Assembly (NCBI GenBank): GCA_029962745.1
Contig: CM057154.1
Location: 19,100,857 to 19,164,856, forward strand
Direction: 5' to 3'
Origin: Echinometra lucunter
Lineage: Eukaryota; Echinodermata; Echinoidea; Camarodonta; Echinometridae
Length of the DNA: 64,000 nucleotides
Part shown: positions 32,802-44,050 of the stretch, piece by piece
Position numbering within the stretch: position 1 is the stretch's first letter
Layout: each line of letters starts with the position of its first letter
Notes under the pieces: model-generated
Told to the model about the DNA's origin: nothing
The model's database searches: none
The model's input: only the letters and a program-made list of their open reading frames with translations
Program-made: the position numbers and the translations under genes

Positions 32802-35285
32802 GTCGACTGGTTGATCGGCTTTGGTGGGTTTTACTGTGTAAAGTATACCTCTTTAATGATTCTGAAGTTTTGAACTCCGCAAGGAAGAATCTGGGAGAAA
32901 TCCGATCGGAGAATTATGATTCCATGGAATGCTATCAAACTTGGTCACGCGTTAATGGCAAAAGACGTTTTGCACCAAAGAATGTAACCAAGTAAATTTA
33001 TCCACCTCGTCTTGAACAAGGTTATACATTGCACATCACACGCGGAGTGATTTTGTAGTCAGTAACCGTTAGGCCTAAGGAACGTCGTCATTTAAAAAGC
33101 ACTAAAGAACATTGCATCATTTCCCACAAGCAGTATATGTACCTTTAAATTTGATAGTAGCCTGCATCGCGGAATTTATTTTGTACTTGTTTCAACTATT
33201 CATATGATATCGAATTTGTGAAATTTCATGAATGGATGTTCTGCTAGATACATGCGAAAAAGATAACTTGTAAATGTATTCGTTTTGACATATCTAACGT
33301 GAGACTTAATGAGGGATTTAAGCACACATGTTTTACGCACTTTTTACTTACAAATCATTTTTTATTTCTATATAGTGGAAATTGAAATTAGCCCACATGG
33401 CCATTTTTCATTCATATGTAAACGATTTATCTGATAACTTGTCAAATTTGTGAAGTGACGTCCTGCTATATACCTGCCAAAGTGATATTCTGTAAAACAT
33501 ATTTTTTCATGACTGTATTCTTCCGAGAGACTTAATCCGGGATTTTAGCAAACATAGTTTACTTGTATGATTGGTTTATTCCCTGGAAAGAATACACAGA
33601 TAATTATCTGACCTGATGGATAAATACTTTATGTTTTATTTCTTGTGTTCCATCGGAAACTCTGTTCTCATTAGCGACATTTATATGCATAAATGACTTA
33701 TTACGTTTGTTTTTTACTGTATGCGACTCTTGGGGAGATTTTAGCACTGATTTTTTTTTTTTTTTTTAATATTTCTAGCACCAAAAATGGGCTTAAGTTC
33801 TCATTAACCCCTTTGCTGAAGGATTTAGAATTAATCATAATAGACCACATTTCTCTGCATGTGCTTTAAACACTGTATTTTGTATTAACTGTGAGATTTT
33901 GTTCTGTTCAATTAGATAGGTACGGCCAATCTTTTTTCTTGTGTACATGCGGGGGTTTAAAGCGTGATGTTATATATCCAAAAAGAAAAATCAAAGTAAG
34001 CTGTATTTTTTTTTCAAATTCTCTAGCTTTAAGGCATCATTTCGGATGCTTTATTGCGTTAATGCGCCCATTTGTAGAATGTTCCGTTACAATCGCACGG
34101 TGCGCCAAAGACAGCGCCAGTCACTGCCGCAGTCCTATTCACGAACTCAGTAATCAAAGTGAGCTTATTTTCTATGTTTCCATCATACCATAAAACACAG
34201 GAGACATCATTTCGATTGCGCTACTACTGCGCTAATCGGTTTCTAGAGACATTTCGCCAGTATTAACGCCATGTGTCCTAATTTCGAGGACTTTTTTAGA
34301 CTGTCACACTCTCCCACGGTACGTCAAAGCCAGCGCAAGTCACATGATACTTCATGTCCAATAGGAACTACACATTTTGTAAGTGCTCAAGATAACTGGA
34401 GTTCGGGTTTACTTGACATTAATGTCTTATTTGAAGACGAGCTTGAACTATTAATACTGAAATACAGTATTTTCTTATATAAAGTAAAAAAAAAAGCGTT
34501 AGCTTGATTTTATCAGACTGAATTGTATTTTTTTTCTTTTGAAGTGGAGGTTTTTTTTTTTTTTTTAAAAGATCATCCCATGGGATGAACAGCTATCTAC
34601 AGATCCCTGCCCAAATTAGCCTACAGAAGGCCTTTCATTATGTAACACCTGAGCTAAGCTAAAGCCATTTGCATATTGTATAACATCTGAAGAAAAATCT
34701 AAAATCATGTTACCTTGATTTTCTTTGACAAAATACTGAAATGTTTTGTTTGTTTTTTCCTTCTTGAATGTAGTTTTAAAGATGATTCGGGTGTGATCCT
34801 TATTTGGTATTTCTCGTTCTGTCAAACGTTCACGTAGTCCAACTTAATTTGTTTTTCATTAGTTGAAAATGGTGTCCTTGTTTTTAAAAACTCTTGCGAG
34901 TTTAGTACTATAATGTGGCCATTTTAGGTATTCTTGTGATGTAAAAAGTACATTGGAGAACTAGTGTGGCAACTTAAGGTGTTCTTGTGGTGTAAAAATG
35001 TACAGTGTAGAACTTGTGTGTCAATTCAAGCCTCTTGTGATGCAAAAGTGTGCAGTGTATTGCATATGCTTGTATTCTTTTTATGTCGACATTTCTTCCA
35101 TTGCGATTTCGTATACATGTAATTCGGATATCTTTCGTTTTCATTACCGTCGATAATGCTATGTTTCCATTCCGGGACAAGAATTATGTGGAACTAGTAA
35201 CTATGTTCTGATTTTCGGTTGTAACGTCTCTCAGAAATCTTGTCTGTTCATATTAGAGACACCCTCCGTTTCGTCCCTTCACATA

Positions 35286-35325
<40 letters not shown>

Positions 35326-35430
35326 TCTTCCCACTCGCAGTTTTCCATGAATTATTCTCCCTATCTACCTTGCGTCCTCTGATAACCTTCATTGTCAAAC
35401 ACTACTGCAATAATTATGGTGGCCCTGAAG

Positions 35431-35726
35431 TACGCTCGACAACAGGTCATGTGCGACGTGAATTTCGCATCCCAGGTCCTGAATTTCCCCCCGTGGGTCG
35501 TGAATTTCACGACTGCACGATGCAAAGTTCGCGCCACAGGTCATGAATTTCGCATCGCGGATCGTGAATTTCACGACTGGGATGCAACGTTCGGGCCGCG
35601 GGTCATGAATTTCGCATCGCGGGTCGTGAATTTCACGCCACGGGTCATGAATTTCATGACCTGGGATGCGAAATTCAGGACCTGGGATGCGAAATTCACG
35701 TCGCACATGACTTGTTGTCGAGCGTA
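35431..35726. mobile_element. ~296-bp TIR element built of 21-bp repeats
   Basis: The first ~55 bp (TACGCTCGACAACAGGTCAT...) are the inverted complement of the last ~55 bp. The core is an array of ~21-bp units, GAATTTCGCATCGCGGGTCGT. Copy A lacks it. The right end abuts AATAAA. Confidence 0.85.
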
Positions 35727-35731
35727 ATAAA
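35726..35731 (+). terminator. Candidate polyadenylation signal, copy B
   Basis: AATAAA directly at the edge of the inserted TIR element and positionally equivalent to AATAAA at 14433 in A. A second AATAAA lies at 35847-35852. Confidence 0.35.
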
Positions 35732-36055
35732 TAATAGTTTTGATTTCCGAACTGGATGCAAACTTTTTACTGTGAATTATACTTGTATAATATTTCTTCT
35801 GCAAAGTACATGTACTTATCGATTTCATTTGTAGTTTTTTGTACAGAATAAAGAAAAAATTCTAATGCATCCCTGTGGTTTGTATGATATTTCGTGATAC
35901 TGAATGTCCTCAGCATATGTGTCTGAGTTAAGCATTTTAAAAAATATGCTATTTTTCCATATCTTCATTTATTTATGCATACTTGTGTACCAGTGGTGGA
36001 TCCGTGCCCGGGGGGGGGGGGGGGGGGAACGCAACAGTAGGAAAATTCTCTGACA

Positions 36056-36363
36056 TCCCTGCTGGAAAGAACACAGTGTCCCACATTGTGTTCACAGTAT
36101 GTTCACATTGTGGAACACAAGGTGAAATCATCTTTACACTGTTAATTTTGAGCGTTTTCACATTGTGAATCTCATATTCACAGAGTCCACTATGTGAACA
36201 CACTGCATGTGAACACTCACATTGTGGAGGTGTCCACAGTGTGAAATTATCTTCATACTGTTAAATTTGAGCGTTTTAACATTGTGAATCACATCTTCAC
36301 ATAGTCCACAATGTGAACACACTGTGAACACACTGTGTTCCACTGTGATCTTTCCAGCAGGGA
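36056..36363. mobile_element. ~308-bp foldback MITE with CCCTGCTGGAAAGA ends
   Basis: Inverted ends CCCTGCTGGAAAGAACACAG and CTTTCCAGCAGGG. The interior repeats CACATTGTG and GTGAACACA words and two copies of TTTGAGCGTTTT.ACATTGTGA. Copy A has the empty sequence (CAAAATTCTCTTGAAATTTC, about 14735). Confidence 0.85.
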
Positions 36364-36449
36364 TATTTCTAGTGCCCCTTACTATGGGGGGGGGGGGGGG
36401 ATAAATTTGCTACTTGGCCACAAAAAGGGGCGAATCTACTTATTATCTA

Positions 36450-36450
36450 C

Positions 36451-36506
<56 letters not shown>

Positions 36507-36605
36507 AAATATTTCCAGAGAAAGCGTGTATTATATCTGCAAGTGGAGTAAAGAGACCGGTAAAAAGAGAGTGAGAAAGAGAAAGAGAGAGAGAGAGAGA
36601 GAAGA
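36450..36605. repeat. (TA)n-(GA)n compound microsatellite
   Basis: About 20 bases of TA then about 32 of GA (36452-36503), and a second GA-rich run near 36580-36602. Confidence 0.95.
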
Positions 36606-36958
36606 GGAAGAGGGGAGAATCAGGGAGAATTGTTATCCTCATCGGAGTAAACTGTATGAAAGAAGGGTATAGAATCAATACACCGGTTTTAAAAAATGGA
36701 TAGTTATGTATGTTTGATTTTTTCAAAACATTTTTTTTTTTGAAATGGAAAAAATTAACTCTTGAATTCTTAAGTAAGTATAATAATAGAATGAGAGTGA
36801 GGTAGTTAAAAGAAAAACATGCCTCAAGAGGCGCCGAGAGAGGGTGAAGCAACGACAAGGGTTGGTGTAAAAGTGAAATGAATATGATTAGATGAGAGTA
36901 GTGAATTATGGCACTGAAGGAAAGAGATAAAACAGTTTCCACATTGAAGAACTGAGGC

Positions 36959-37219
36959 TATACCGGTCCCCCCCCCCCCTCCTCAAAATTTTTTTTTTTT
37001 TACCAAAACAGAAGTGGTACGGCAGATTTTCAGTACTTTGGGCCTTCGAAAAGTATATACAGATACATTTATACATTTTGCATCGGTGGGTAAAGCATCT
37101 GCTACCGAAGAGAGTGTTATCAAGATCATTGAATTATTCTATGCCCAATTTTTAAAATAGGTCATTTTCAAATTTTGCATGATTTTTTGCGACCGATGGC
37201 TGTAGAATTGTGTCAAAAA

Positions 37220-37250
<31 letters not shown>

Positions 37251-37590
37251 GTATGTTTGTCTGTGTTTCGAGGGAGAGGGGTTTTAGTGAGCTGTAACTT
37301 GGGAAAAGTGGATCGACGTTAATCATCAATTAAGAACTGCTCGCACGCAGCTAATCTTGACAATAAAAAAGCTCATCGGTCGCAAAAATCAAGCGAAATT
37401 TGAAAATGACTGTGCTTTAAGAAACAGGCATAGAGTCAAAATTAGAAATAAACTGAAGTGAATGATCTTGGTATCATTCCCTTTGGTAGAAGATGCTTTA
37501 CCCAATGATTAAAAAACAAAAGCATATACATTTTGAAGGTAAGCAAAGTACTGAAAATCGGCTTTCCGCTTTTTTGGGACATCCGGTATA
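36959..37590. mobile_element. ~630-bp foldback element with TATACCGG ends
   Basis: TATACCGGTCCC at the left and GGGACATCCGGTATA at the right. Long imperfect arms follow inward (GATTTTCAGTACTTTG / CAAAGTACTGAAAATC; GGGTAAAGCATCT / AGATGCTTTACCC; TTTTTGCGACCGATG / CATCGGTCGCAAAAA). The loop contains a (GT)n (37219-37248). A TA target duplication is possible. Confidence 0.8.
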
Positions 37591-37619
37591 GCTAAATAAA
37601 AAATAATACTTTATCTTAC

Positions 37620-37710
37620 ATATCGTCTGTTAAGAGCCAGAAGGACGTTAAATCATATGCTTTAACACATACAATGCACTTCTGGCTCTGAACAGACGAT
37701 AGATAATTCG
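37620..37710. repeat. Hairpin, arms ~27 bp
   Basis: TATCGTCTGTTAAGAGCCAG faces CTGGCTCTGAACAGACGATA, with a loop of ~35 bases. Confidence 0.85.
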
Positions 37711-37775
37711 AGCATAATTTTTAAGTAACATAAATTCCAGGTGAATTATTTATTAGAGGAGGTTGATCAAAATTG

Positions 37776-38053
37776 ATATGACCATTAGGAGACCTTTTAG
37801 AGTACATACATAAGATCAGAAACCAATGTATAAGATAATAAACAAGACACGTTATTTAATGGAACATCGACCAATTTCAGTGCAATCGTTATTTTGTATG
37901 AGAATGGAGAAAAAAATAGTGTCAACATATGCACTCTGGATGAATGAAAATTATATATTTCAGACTCTTTCTTCTAATTCTCCTTCATGTTCTTCTCTTT
38001 TGATCTTTAACGTCTTCTTCATCTTCTTAGAACTATTTCTTTACATCTTCATC

Positions 38054-38085
<32 letters not shown>

Positions 38086-39445
38086 CTTCTTCTTCTTCTC
38101 TGGTATGTGACTCTGTTGTCACATTTCTGTTATAAAATTGGCTGAATTACAAACGTATCTAGTTGTTCATAAACAGCAACCCCCCTGACCGTATACCGAT
38201 CGATAGTTTGATCAATTAACCTATAACTTGAATTTACCAGTTTCCCACGGAGGAGTTTTGAAAGTAAACGCAAATAATAAATGAATAGGAGCTTTGTATG
38301 CGGGTACAATACGTTACGTAATTGACATGATACCGGCCAGCGTAATCCATAGGGTAGGGGAGGTGCAATTGCCTGGCAACTTTTCAACCGCATCTTTATC
38401 TGTTTATCAAGGTTGTTTGCCACGATATCTGAAGCATCTGTACAAAACCACGCTGTTCTTACCGGCCTGCCGTTGTTTGGAAATTAAAGGTTCGTAACTT
38501 CGCAACCTGCAGGTGGCCTGGGACAGGCAGAGCTCAGAGCAGTTCAGACTACCCAGTGACCATACCATAGTTAGCTTGAAAAATCGCCTATCCTTAAATT
38601 GACATTTCTCATGCCGTTTCTGCACCAGGTTCTGCTCATCTTGTTCCTGAATACGTACTTTGTACGAAAACGTAAAATACAGTCGAAACTGAATCTCAAC
38701 TGGCAGCTGGCAACTGGCAACTCGTCAAAACTGACAAATTCTTCCATCCAGATAGACAGCAACTTTTATATTCATCGTCGAGACGAATAGCTGATTTTTA
38801 ACTCAAAATTATCGTCGCATGTTCGGTAAGTTCACTAATTCGTCAAATTGAGGTCATAGTGCACTCTAAAGCTAACAGTGTTTAAAATTGACTATAATAA
38901 CATGACTGAAATTTTTCAGTTTTTCAAGATTTGGATCACACCAAATATATTTTCAGAGGGGGGGGGGGGGGCGGGGGTGGCTGCAATTGTAACATTTATC
39001 CAGGCAGTTTCAAGGAGACGTGTCATTATTATTGGTGTTATTTTTCAGTGAGACATTATTAAAGGTGACACCCAATGCAGTTAAAGTATATTTTCCTCGA
39101 TGTATATTCTAATTTATGCTCTAAAGTGGTTACAAATAAAATGCAATCACCGGATAACATTATTACTTAGGACGAAGTAGCTTGAATCAGCTTGGCCAAT
39201 GTAAAAAAAAAAGTAAAGAATGAAAGAAAGACCCCGGTAGTGCAATGTAACTGACTGCAACTAATCCCGACAAGGGTGTATTCCATGACCATAGTAGACT
39301 TCTCTTTGTATATTAGCTGATCATCAACTTCCCCCTAATTCAATATAGCATAACTTTTTAACGAAAGAATTTTGAGCAAAATAATTTGGAAGGAGCGTTT
39401 CTTCACTTATCGACCTACTTCTGTGTGAAAATGAGATTGATCCGT
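37776..39445. repeat. 1.67-kb direct repeat, copy 1
   Basis: Matches 62350-64000 in the same orientation and order: CATTAGGAGACCTTT, TGCAATCGTTATTTTG, a (TTC)n tract, TTTCCCACGGAGGAGTTTTG, ATTGACATGATACCGGCCAG, CTGGCAACTGGCAACTCGTC and more. A few short indels separate them. No coherent ORF is conserved, so it is a non-coding repeat or a duplicated segment. (TTC)n at about 38052-38100. Confidence 0.9.
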
Positions 39446-40110
39446 CAAATCATGCATGAGCGAGCAAACACTAAAGGCAAAAATATCACTTTTCAAAAGG
39501 TCACAAGAGTCATTTTGGGGCTCTGTGAAACAAACCTGTGGCGAATTTGAATTCTTCCATTGTTTGATCCAGTCATGCCTATCCCTGACACTTTCCATGT
39601 TTATCACAGTTGAGTGAACACAGTTTTTTGAGAAAAAAATTATGTTCAGCCCTCCTAAATCTGCAAAATCCATTCAATTTGTGGAAAAAAACTGGCATCA
39701 ACCAACATGAGTCAGCACATTATGTGAAAAGAGCAGGTATTCGTTTTTTCCGGCATTAAACAGTAAATTTTCAGCATTTCTTGCTTCATCGTTCGCAATT
39801 TTGTCACTCAACCATGGCACAACCTCGAAAAACATCAACAACACTTAAAAAAACGCCAGAAAAATCTTGTTTCACAACCCCCCCCCCCCCTCTCGGATCA
39901 ATCTCATTATCACCCCCCATGACTCTTGTGACTTTTGAAAAGTGACATTTTTGCCTTTAATAATGTCTGCTCACTCATGCATGACTTGACAGATCAATCT
40001 AATTTTCAAACAGAGGTTAGTCAATAAGTGTAGGAACACTCCTGTCAAATTATTTTCCTAAAAACGTCTTTGTTAAAAAATATGCTATTTTGAATTAGGG
40101 GGGAGTTACT
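39328..40110. mobile_element. ~780-bp foldback element
   Basis: The left arm (39328-39525) and right arm (39890-40110) are inverted: CCCCCTAATTCAATATAGCAT faces ATGCTATTTTGAATTAGGGG, and AAAGGTCACAAGAGTCAT faces ATGACTCTTGTGACTTTT. The left arm overlaps the end of the 1.67-kb direct repeat, so that repeat may be part of the same family. Confidence 0.8.
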
Positions 40111-40169
40111 TTTTTTTGTTGTGTTTAGAATAACCCTCGGTGTATAAAGTGGCTGTCATGTACAAACAC

Positions 40170-40196
40170 AATAAGATATTAATAGCAGCTACTTTG

Positions 40197-40228
<32 letters not shown>

Positions 40229-40286
40229 AAGTAGCTGCTATTAATACCTCATTGTGTTTTATTCCTTAATAAAACACAATATACTT

Positions 40287-40348
<62 letters not shown>

Positions 40349-40707
40349 TATACATATATGTATATATATATATATATAAAGTATATTGTGTTTTATTTAT
40401 AGAGATAGACTAAAGACAGATGATAATAGATATATAGAGAAACAGAGGGGTAGAGAGATAGAGATAGATAGAGAGAGAATACAGATACAGAAGAGATAGA
40501 GATATAGAATATATAATATAAGAGGAAGATAGAGAGAAGAGAGAGAAGAAGACAGAGAGATAGAGATATAGCATAGATAGACACATTAGAGAGATATAAC
40601 ACATAGATATATATAATATAATATATATATACAATATACATATAAATATATCATATAGTATATATATATTATATATTATATATATACTATGTCTATATAT
40701 ATACAGA

Positions 40708-40739
<32 letters not shown>

Positions 40740-40840
40740 CATATATATATATACATATATATATATACATATATATATATATGTGTGTGTGTATATATAT
40801 ATATAAAGTATATTGTGTTTTATTAAGGAATCAAAACATG
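40170..40840. repeat. Nested AT microsatellites with inverted flanks
   Basis: TATTAATAGCAGCTACTTTG-(TA)n-CAAAGTAGCTGCTATTAATA forms the first palindrome (40177-40247). AAAACACAATATACTTTA-(TA)n-TAAAGTATATTGTGTTTTAT forms a second (40264-40397), and a further TAAAGTATATTGTGTTTTATTAAGGAAT lies at 40803. 40400-40600 is GATA/GAGA-rich. Confidence 0.85.
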
Positions 40841-41330
40841 ATACAATCTTCACAGACAGATATAAACTGATAGATAACAAAAATAACGACAAATTATTAT
40901 TTACAGATGATTGGGATGATAACTTGCTGATAGAGATGGGGCTGTGGTTCCACTCTGGCTCCACACTAAAAAAAAATGGTAAGAGAAAAACGGGAAAAGA
41001 AAAGTAAGGTGACCAATATGTTTCACCTCTGGTTTTTTGTTTTTCTTTAAAGGTGGTTCTAGTTTCTAGAGCCTATATGCCATGCGCAGCAGTCCCCTCA
41101 AAATTTAGAGCTAAATTTACGCTTCTGAATGGAATAGGGTTACGGCCAATTTCACATGTTAAATGTTTACTAACTTCACTCTTCTTCAGAAAGTAATACT
41201 CATACAGCTTCCAACTAAAGCTATGACGCACTGGTTACTTTATGGTCTTCACTTCATTACTCCTTGAGTTATTGAATAACTCGACCCACTCTCCAAATAC
41301 CCAGTAAAAAGTTATGACACATGCTTAAGG

Positions 41331-42170
41331 TCATTTGGTCAAGAGCTCAAGGTTGACCAACTCCCAGTAGATCATTGAGGGGTATCACCATTTTCTGGAC
41401 TCAATAGAGATTGTGTCAGCAGGAAAATGGTTTCAGATAGTTCAGAGGGTATTTTGAGAGTTAAGTCATTTCGTCCCCGGGGGGGGGGGGGGGGGGGGGG
41501 CACTCAGTATATAATGTGTGGTGGGTATGTGCCGCGGAGAAGACCCCCATTTTTACACTCAAATTTCCGTTCCAAAGCATAGCATTTTCATATTATTGAG
41601 AAAAAGAACAAAGAAAGCCGTTCCAAAGCATAGCATTTTCTTCTTATCGAGAAAAAAGAAGAAAGAAATCCGTTCCAAAGCTTCGCATATTTTTCGTTAC
41701 GCTGCATTTTTGGTGAAAAGCGGCCCGCAGAGCGCTGTCCGACCATCGCCTCTGCGCGAGCGCACCCGGCGCCCGTACCGCCGGGCTAGCTGCATGCACG
41801 TATGCCCGTTCCATAGGGATACATACGCACTCATACGCAGGCGAACCGTTCCAAAGACCCCCGTTTTCACAAACATTTGTAGTTCCGAAGCCCGTTCCGA
41901 AGACCCTCCTTTTCACAATAAGCCCGTTCCAAAGCCCCCGTTTTTTTGTCTCGCCCGCGGCACATACCTACCACTTTTGGGGTCGAGTACCCCCCCCCCC
42001 CCCAGGGATTTCGTCAAGAGCTCAAGGTTGACCAACTCTCAGTAGATGGAGGGTTTACCTATTAAACATGTATTATAGAGGCTCACTTCTCGACTCCAGA
42101 CACAATACGTATTTAGAGTTTTTTCAGATAGTTCAGAGAGTATTTGAGAGTATTTGAGAGTATTTTTCAG
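41331..42170. repeat. Tandem duplication interrupted by a TIR element
   Basis: GTCAAGAGCTCAAGGTTGACCAACTC.CAGTAG-type sequence occurs at about 41339 and again at about 42012. TTTCAGATAGTTCAGAG follows each, at about 41430 and 42122. The element 41476-42007 lies at the junction. Confidence 0.75.
41476..42007. mobile_element. 532-bp TIR element with perfect 8-bp TSD
   Basis: Ends CCCGGGGGG and CCCCCCAGGG, with GGTGGGTATGTGCCGCGG / CCGCGGCACATACCTACC inverted inside, flanked by ATTTCGTC at 41468-41475 and 42008-42015. The interior repeats CCGTTCCAAAGCATAGCATTTTC and other GTTCCAAAG words. Confidence 0.92.
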
Positions 42171-42219
42171 ACTATAGATTTCAGACATCAACAGAGAGTC
42201 ACGTCAGACTGACTCTTAA

Positions 42220-42801
42220 AGGAGAATGCAACCCAGGCATCAGCATGCTCTTAGTGAATAGAGATGACCAAGAAGAGTAAGCAGTGAAAGTTTGAGCAAA
42301 ATCGGACAATCTGTTCAAGAGTTGTGAATTTTGAAAGTTTCAGTAAATCCCTATCATGATGATCCTTGAGTTGGCAACTTTACCAGCATCTGTGATGTCA
42401 TCGTGGACAACTCTCCATTCATTTTGTACACAGAATATAACGTTTTCTTTATTTTCAAGAAAAATAAAAATTCTTTTGATTTATTGTTTGTGAGTATGAC
42501 ATGGCTATATCAATTCTGCAAGCATTTTGGGAATAATTATGTTGATTCCTGACTTGAAATTTCATATAAATCAATTTTTTGGAAAAATTATGTACAAAAT
42601 GAATGGAGAGTTGTCCACGAGGACATCACAGATACTTTCAAAGTTGCCATAATAAGGATTCTCTTAATAGAGATTTACTTAAACTTTAAAAATTCATAAC
42701 TCTTGAACAGATTGTTCGATTTTGCTCAAACTTGCACTGTTTACTCCTCTTGGTCATCTTTATTCACTATGAGCATGCTGATGCCGGAGTTGGATTCTCC
42801 T
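42220..42801. mobile_element. 582-bp foldback element at a TTAA site
   Basis: TTAA-AGGAGAAT at 42216 and ATTCTCCT-TTAA ending at 42805, with ~215-bp inverted arms (CATCAGCATGCTC / GAGCATGCTGATG; GAGAGTTGTCCACGA / CGTGGACAACTCTC). A TTAA target duplication points to piggyBac- or Kolobok-type mobilisation. There is no transposase. Confidence 0.88.
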
Positions 42802-42912
42802 TTAAGTATAGTCACCATCAGGTTGACTCTAGACTTCTACTCAACAATATTAACTTCAAATTGTCTACAGCAGAATAAAAGCTCTATATGTTCAATCAAA
42901 TGACTATTTCGT

Positions 42913-43322
42913 TCAGCTACAACTGAGTTTCCGTGCTAGTATTATACTGTATATTGAAGATGAACAAAAACACTGAAGCCGGCCCCATGTATAACACGAC
43001 AATAGGGTTTTATGGGTTTTATGTGCTACATGCACTTTAATGTTTCAAAACAGAGCAGTGGAGGTACAGGTACTGTAAATGTATAGGGTCATACGAGGTC
43101 TAAGGTTATGTTCAACTACAAGTGGATCTCCGTACTACTAATTCTTACAATACTGTAATCTCTATGCTGAACATGAACTAACACTGTGAAGCCGACCCCA
43201 TTAATTAACACAATAACATTATGGTTTTGCTGTGATTCTTTTCAAAGCGGAGTGGATGCCTTAGTAATGCACTTTAACATTTTGCTGCAAATGTACCGGG
43301 TCATAATAAGGCTAAAGATTAA
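42913..43322. repeat. Diverged tandem duplication, ~205 bp unit
   Basis: Units at 42913-43105 and 43106-43322 share CAACT.AG, ATACTGTA, GAACA.AACACTG.GAAGCCG.CCCCAT and TGCACTTTAA, in order. Confidence 0.7.
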
Positions 43323-43434
43323 GAACACAACCATGCATCCTTCCAATGTCTTGATCAGACTGGAAATAAAACTCTTGATTTTGTTTTCTGACAATACGGG
43401 AAACTGTCTAGTTTGCCTGGTTGTGCTGACTGTG

Positions 43435-43626
43435 CAACGGCGTAGCTATGATTTTTTTTTTTTCAGTAGGGGGCACTGGGTGTGCATCCTTTTCTGTAGA
43501 GGGCACAGAAGGTGGGTTTGTTTTGTTTTGTTTTGATTTGTTTTGTTTTGCTTTTGTTTCTTGGCATTATTTTTTGGGGTGGGGGCACAAAATCCCCCCC
43601 CCCCCCCACATGGCTATAAGCCGCTG
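43435..43626. mobile_element. 192-bp hAT-like MITE
   Basis: Ends CAACGGCGTAGCTATG and CATGGCTATAAGCCGCTG. Flanks TGACTGTG (43427-43434) and TGACTTTG (43627-43634) match at seven of eight bases. The interior is G/T-rich (TTTTGTTTTG). A related piece without clear ends lies at 43920-44050. Confidence 0.8.
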
Positions 43627-44050
43627 TGACTTTGCATGAGTTCGAAGGGAGACCACATTTCTTCGAAGCTCTTAACGTACGTAACGCCATATGCTCTAAT
43701 TTTAGAAACGCGCGCCTAGCTACCAAACTGTATCTAATAAACACTTCTGTAATACTTCCCCATGAAATATTAGAAATCCTTTTTCCCGTGGGTTCGGTAC
43801 CCCACTTCTGATCTCGAAACTACCTGAAAATACGCACCTTCTCTTCAGTTCATACCCTTGAAACCTATAAGAATATTCAGTGAGACGGAAAGTCATTGAG
43901 CCCTCGTTTCATACTTGTGTGTAGCACTGGGGCATCCCTTTTCTGTAGGGGGCACAGGAGGCGGTTTGTATTGTTTTTGTTTCTGGGATTTTTGGTGGGG
44001 GCACCTTTGAGGCACGTGCCCCCAGCCCCTCCCCCTCCAGGGCTATTGGA

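Larger units (their letters stand above)
32254..36430 (+). other. 3' flank / probable 3' UTR of copy B
   Basis: Non-coding. It aligns in order with 12034-14990 and is interrupted by B-only insertions (32468-32801, 35431-35726, 36056-36363). A (CT)n tract lies at about 35289-35323, in the same relative place as in A. G/C runs occur near 32480, 32540, 32757, 36010 and 36387. No ORF of significance. Confidence 0.7.

Noticed and set aside
35392..35727. Overlapping ~100-codon ORFs on both strands
   Set aside because: They result from a 21-bp repeat array within a TIR element that copy A lacks; not treated as genes.
36056..36363. CRISPR-like or regulatory array of CACATTGTG words
   Set aside because: The words are irregular, lie within a foldback MITE with clear inverted ends, and the host is eukaryotic.
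40393..40964. Minus-strand ORFs rich in Tyr/Ile/Leu
   Set aside because: Translation of TATA/GATA microsatellite; low complexity only.
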